From NCBI RefSeq assembly GCF_002222655.1, contig NZ_CP022423.1, forward strand, positions 2,790,001 to 2,854,000: a DNA stretch of 64,000 nucleotides. The letters run 5' to 3'. Position 1 is the first letter of the stretch. Each line of letters begins with the position of its first letter. A program made the position numbers and the translations under genes. The notes under the pieces were generated by a model. That model was not told the DNA's origin. It did not search any database and saw only the letters and a list, made by a program, of their open reading frames with translations. This DNA comes from Vitreoscilla filiformis. GTDB lineage: Bacteria > Pseudomonadota > Gammaproteobacteria > Burkholderiales > Burkholderiaceae_C. This document shows, piece after piece, positions 62,154 through 64,000 of the stretch.

Positions 62154-63439
62154 TGCGAAATCCTCTCGATGTCGGCGCCAATGGCGCGCAGCTTGGCTTC
62201 CATGCGGTCGTAGCCCCGGTCCAAGTGGTAAATGCGATCCACCTTGGTTTCGCCCTCGGCCACCAAACCAGCGATGACGAGGCTGGCCGATGCACGCAAA
62301 TCCGTGGCCATCACCATCGCGCCCGACAGCCTCGGCACACCTTGCACCACGGCCATGTGGCCATCGGTTTCGATCTTGGCGCCCAGGCGCATCAGCTCGC
62401 TGACGTGCATGAAACGGTTTTCAAAAATCGTTTCGCTGATCTTGGCCGTGCCCTCGGCGATGCAGTTCACCGCCATGAACTGGGCTTGCATGTCGGTCGG
62501 GAAAGCCGGGTATTCGCTGGTGCGGAAGCTCACCGCCTTGGGGCGGCCAGCGGCTTGCACGCGGATCCAGCCGTCACCGCTTGTCACCGTGGCTCCGGCT
62601 TCGTGCAGCTTGTCGATCACGGCATCGAGGTGGTCGGCGCGGGCGTTTTGCAGCACCACGTCCCCGCCCGTCGCGGCCACGGCACACAAGAAGGTGCCGG
62701 CTTCGATGCGATCGGGAATGATGCAGTGCGGCACCTGGGGCGCATGCAGCGCCGGCACGCCCTGGATGCGGATGCGGTGCGTGCCGTGGCCTTCAATCTT
62801 GGCGCCCATGCCGATGAGCATCTCGGCCAGATCGGGAATTTCCGGCTCTTGCGCGGCGTTTTCGAGGATGGTTTCGCCTTCAGCCAGGGCGGCGGCCATC
62901 ATCAGATTTTCGGTGCCGGTGACCGTCACCATGTCGGTGGTGATGCGCGCCCCGCGCAGGCGGCGCTGGCCGGCAGCGTTCAAAGGCGCCAGGGCGTTGA
63001 TGAAGCCATGCTCGACGGAGATTTCCGCGCCCATGGCCTGCATGCCCTTGATGTGCTGATCCACGGGCCGCGAGCCAATCGCGCAGCCGCCCGGCAGGGA
63101 CACCCGCGCCGTGCCAAAACGCGCCAGCAGCGGCCCCAGCACGAGGATGGAAGCGCGCATGGTTTTGACCAGCTCGTAAGGCGCTTCGGTGCTGTTGATG
63201 CGGCTGGCATCGATGTGAACATCGCTGTCACGCTCGGGGCTGCGCTCGGCGCTGGCGCCCATGTGGCGCAGCACCTTCAGCGTGGTGGCCACGTCTTGCA
63301 GGCGCGGCACGTTGCGCAAGGTGAAGGGCTCGGGGCAGAGCAAAGCGGCGCACAGCTCGGGCAGCGCCGCATTTTTGGCGCCAGAGATGGTGACTTCGCC
63401 TTGCAAGGCGCGTCCGCCGCGAATCAAAAGTTTGTCCAT
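62150..63439 (-). CDS. murA: UDP-N-acetylglucosamine 1-carboxyvinyltransferase
   Basis: A 429-residue enzyme starting peptidoglycan synthesis by moving enolpyruvate from PEP to UDP-GlcNAc. The catalytic, fosfomycin-targeted Cys is present in [28 protein letters not shown] starts the fold and [15 protein letters not shown] is the C-terminal signature. Start MDKLLIRGG at 63439. It is coupled to hisG as in many beta-proteobacteria. Confidence 0.96.
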   Translation of the reverse strand: MDKLLIRGGRALQGEVTISGAKNAALPELCAALLCPEPFTLRNVPRLQDVATTLKVLRHMGASAERSPERDSDVHIDASRINSTEAPYELVKTMRASILVLGPLLARFGTARVSLPGGCAIGSRPVDQHIKGMQAMGAEISVEHGFINALAPLNAAGQRRLRGARITTDMVTVTGTENLMMAAALAEGETILENAAQEPEIPDLAEMLIGMGAKIEGHGTHRIRIQGVPALHAPQVPHCIIPDRIEAGTFLCAVAATGGDVVLQNARADHLDAVIDKLHEAGATVTSGDGWIRVQAAGRPKAVSFRTSEYPAFPTDMQAQFMAVNCIAEGTAKISETIFENRFMHVSELMRLGAKIETDGHMAVVQGVPRLSGAMVMATDLRASASLVIAGLVAEGETKVDRIYHLDRGYDRMEAKLRAIGADIERISQ

Positions 63440-63567
63440 GGTGTCGGGAACGTCCGGGGGAGGCTGGGGGGCAACCCTGGGCGCCGACACGGTGGACACC
63501 GCCCGCACACCCCAAGGAGGCAGCGCGGCGGCTCAACCGCAGCACGCTCCGGGCTGCGGGAGGCGAA

Positions 63568-63852
63568 TCAATGGCGGTGTTCGGCCGGGGCGGCGTGGCG
63601 CGCCTCGGGGCCGGCGGCGGCCCACTCGGCCGGGGTGAGCGTTTTCATCGACAGGGCGTGGATTTCGGCGCGCATCCGGTCGCCCAAAGCGGCGTAAACG
63701 CGTTGGTGACGGCGCACACGCATCAGCCCTTCGAACTCAGCCGAGACGACGGTGGCGTAGAAATGCTGGCCGTCGCCTTCCACTTCCAGGTGCTCGCAGG
63801 ACAGACCTGCGCTGATGTAGGCGTGCAGTTGGGCGGGGGTGGGATGGGCCAT
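63568..63852 (-). CDS. ibaG: BolA/IbaG-family protein
   Basis: A 94-residue BolA-type protein adjoining murA, as IbaG (YrbA) does in E. coli. HLEVEGDGQHFYATVVSAEFEGLMRVRRHQRVYAALG has the BolA fold and the conserved H-R-x-V-Y region; MRAEIHALSMKTLTPAEW ends it. Such proteins partner with monothiol glutaredoxins and Fe-S clusters. A gap of 128 bp separates it from murA. Confidence 0.92.
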   Translation of the reverse strand: MAHPTPAQLHAYISAGLSCEHLEVEGDGQHFYATVVSAEFEGLMRVRRHQRVYAALGDRMRAEIHALSMKTLTPAEWAAAGPEARHAAPAEHRH

Positions 63853-63867
63853 AGTGAGGAAATTATC

Positions 63868-64000
63868 TCATTGACGAAGTTTGTAGCCGCTGGCCAGCAG
63901 GCGCAGCGTCAGCGCGGACACCGCCAACGCTGCCACGCCCACCACGCCCAGGCTGATCCACGGCGACACGTCGCTCACGCCAAAGAAGCCGTGGCGGAAG
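63868..64000 (-). CDS. ABC-2 type transporter permease, C-terminal fragment
   Basis: The last 44 residues of a membrane protein cut off by the right edge. The end (WISLGVVGVAALAVSALTLRLLASGYKLRQ in short pieces: a hydrophobic helix then GYKLRQ) is typical of YadH-like ABC-2 permeases that precede ibaG-murA in beta-proteobacteria. The stop is at 63868-63870, 15 bp before the ibaG start. Confidence 0.75.
   Translation of the reverse strand, partial: FRHGFFGVSDVSPWISLGVVGVAALAVSALTLRLLASGYKLRQ

Noticed and set aside
62153..63697. 514-codon frame antisense to murA
   Set aside because: murA with its catalytic Cys is on the minus strand; the antisense frame is His/Arg/Gly-rich without domains.

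Overview
The window reads as chromosomal DNA of a GC-rich betaproteobacterium, most likely order Burkholderiales. The evidence is the gene order (TPR protein-lolB-ispE-tRNA-Gln-prs-rplY, then pth, ferredoxin, coaD, rsmD; and ABC permease-bolA-murA-hisG-hisD), a short-form HisG, a PEP-CTERM protein and an RF2 gene with a programmed frameshift. Almost all of it is packed with genes. The species cannot be named from sequence reading alone.

Layout. 1-11.2 kb: end of dnaX, a divergent PurM-like gene, the 4.5S SRP RNA, a GNAT enzyme, an alpha/beta hydrolase, a two-subunit sodium/solute symporter, prfB, pepN, fbp and an odd tRNA-Thr(CGT). 11.2-23.8 kb: small membrane and exported proteins, an SDR enzyme, RluA-type pseudouridine synthase, a split YeeE/YedE pair, a MacAB-TolC-type export operon, a FAD oxidoreductase, an MHS-type transporter, and DUF1289 and YbaK proteins. 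23.8-29.2 kb: a WbpM/CapD-type sugar-nucleotide dehydratase, a HAF-repeat PEP-CTERM protein in AT-richer DNA, and a divergent pirin/LysR pair with a candidate operator. 29.2-44.4 kb: gluQ, mutY, a dynamin-like GTPase, mutM, infA, a glycine-rich RRM protein, the TPR-lolB-ispE-tRNA-Gln-prs-rplY block, a secreted metzincin, argP, pth, a DUF4124-like protein and a ferredoxin. 44.4-49.5 kb: coaD, rsmD and hisF-A-H-B-C (all minus strand). 60.1-64.0 kb: hisD, hisG, murA, bolA/ibaG and the end of an ABC-2 permease.

The most interesting part is the roughly 10.6 kb between hisC and hisD, which splits what is normally one histidine operon. It holds two back-to-back PIN-type toxin-antitoxin pairs. The left pair (CopG-like antitoxin plus PIN toxin) has two perfect 13-bp palindromes at its promoter and reads straight into hisC. 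The right pair (AbrB-type VapB plus VapC) reads into a 1621-residue bacterial NLR-like protein whose start codon overlaps the vapC stop. That protein has an N-terminal domain I do not recognise, then a TIR domain, a NACHT NTPase, pentapeptide-like repeats and exactly fourteen nearly identical 42-residue WD40 repeats. The layout suggests a sensor-switch-effector immune protein of the bacterial NLR/NACHT type, physically and probably translationally coupled to a toxin-antitoxin module. The rest of the split region holds a GNAT enzyme, a ProQ/FinO RNA chaperone, a ModE regulator, a degenerate HepT-like protein and a TPR-methyltransferase fusion.

Function is inferred from motifs and family knowledge; no database searches were possible. 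Start codons were chosen by family length and ribosome-binding sites and are flagged where uncertain.
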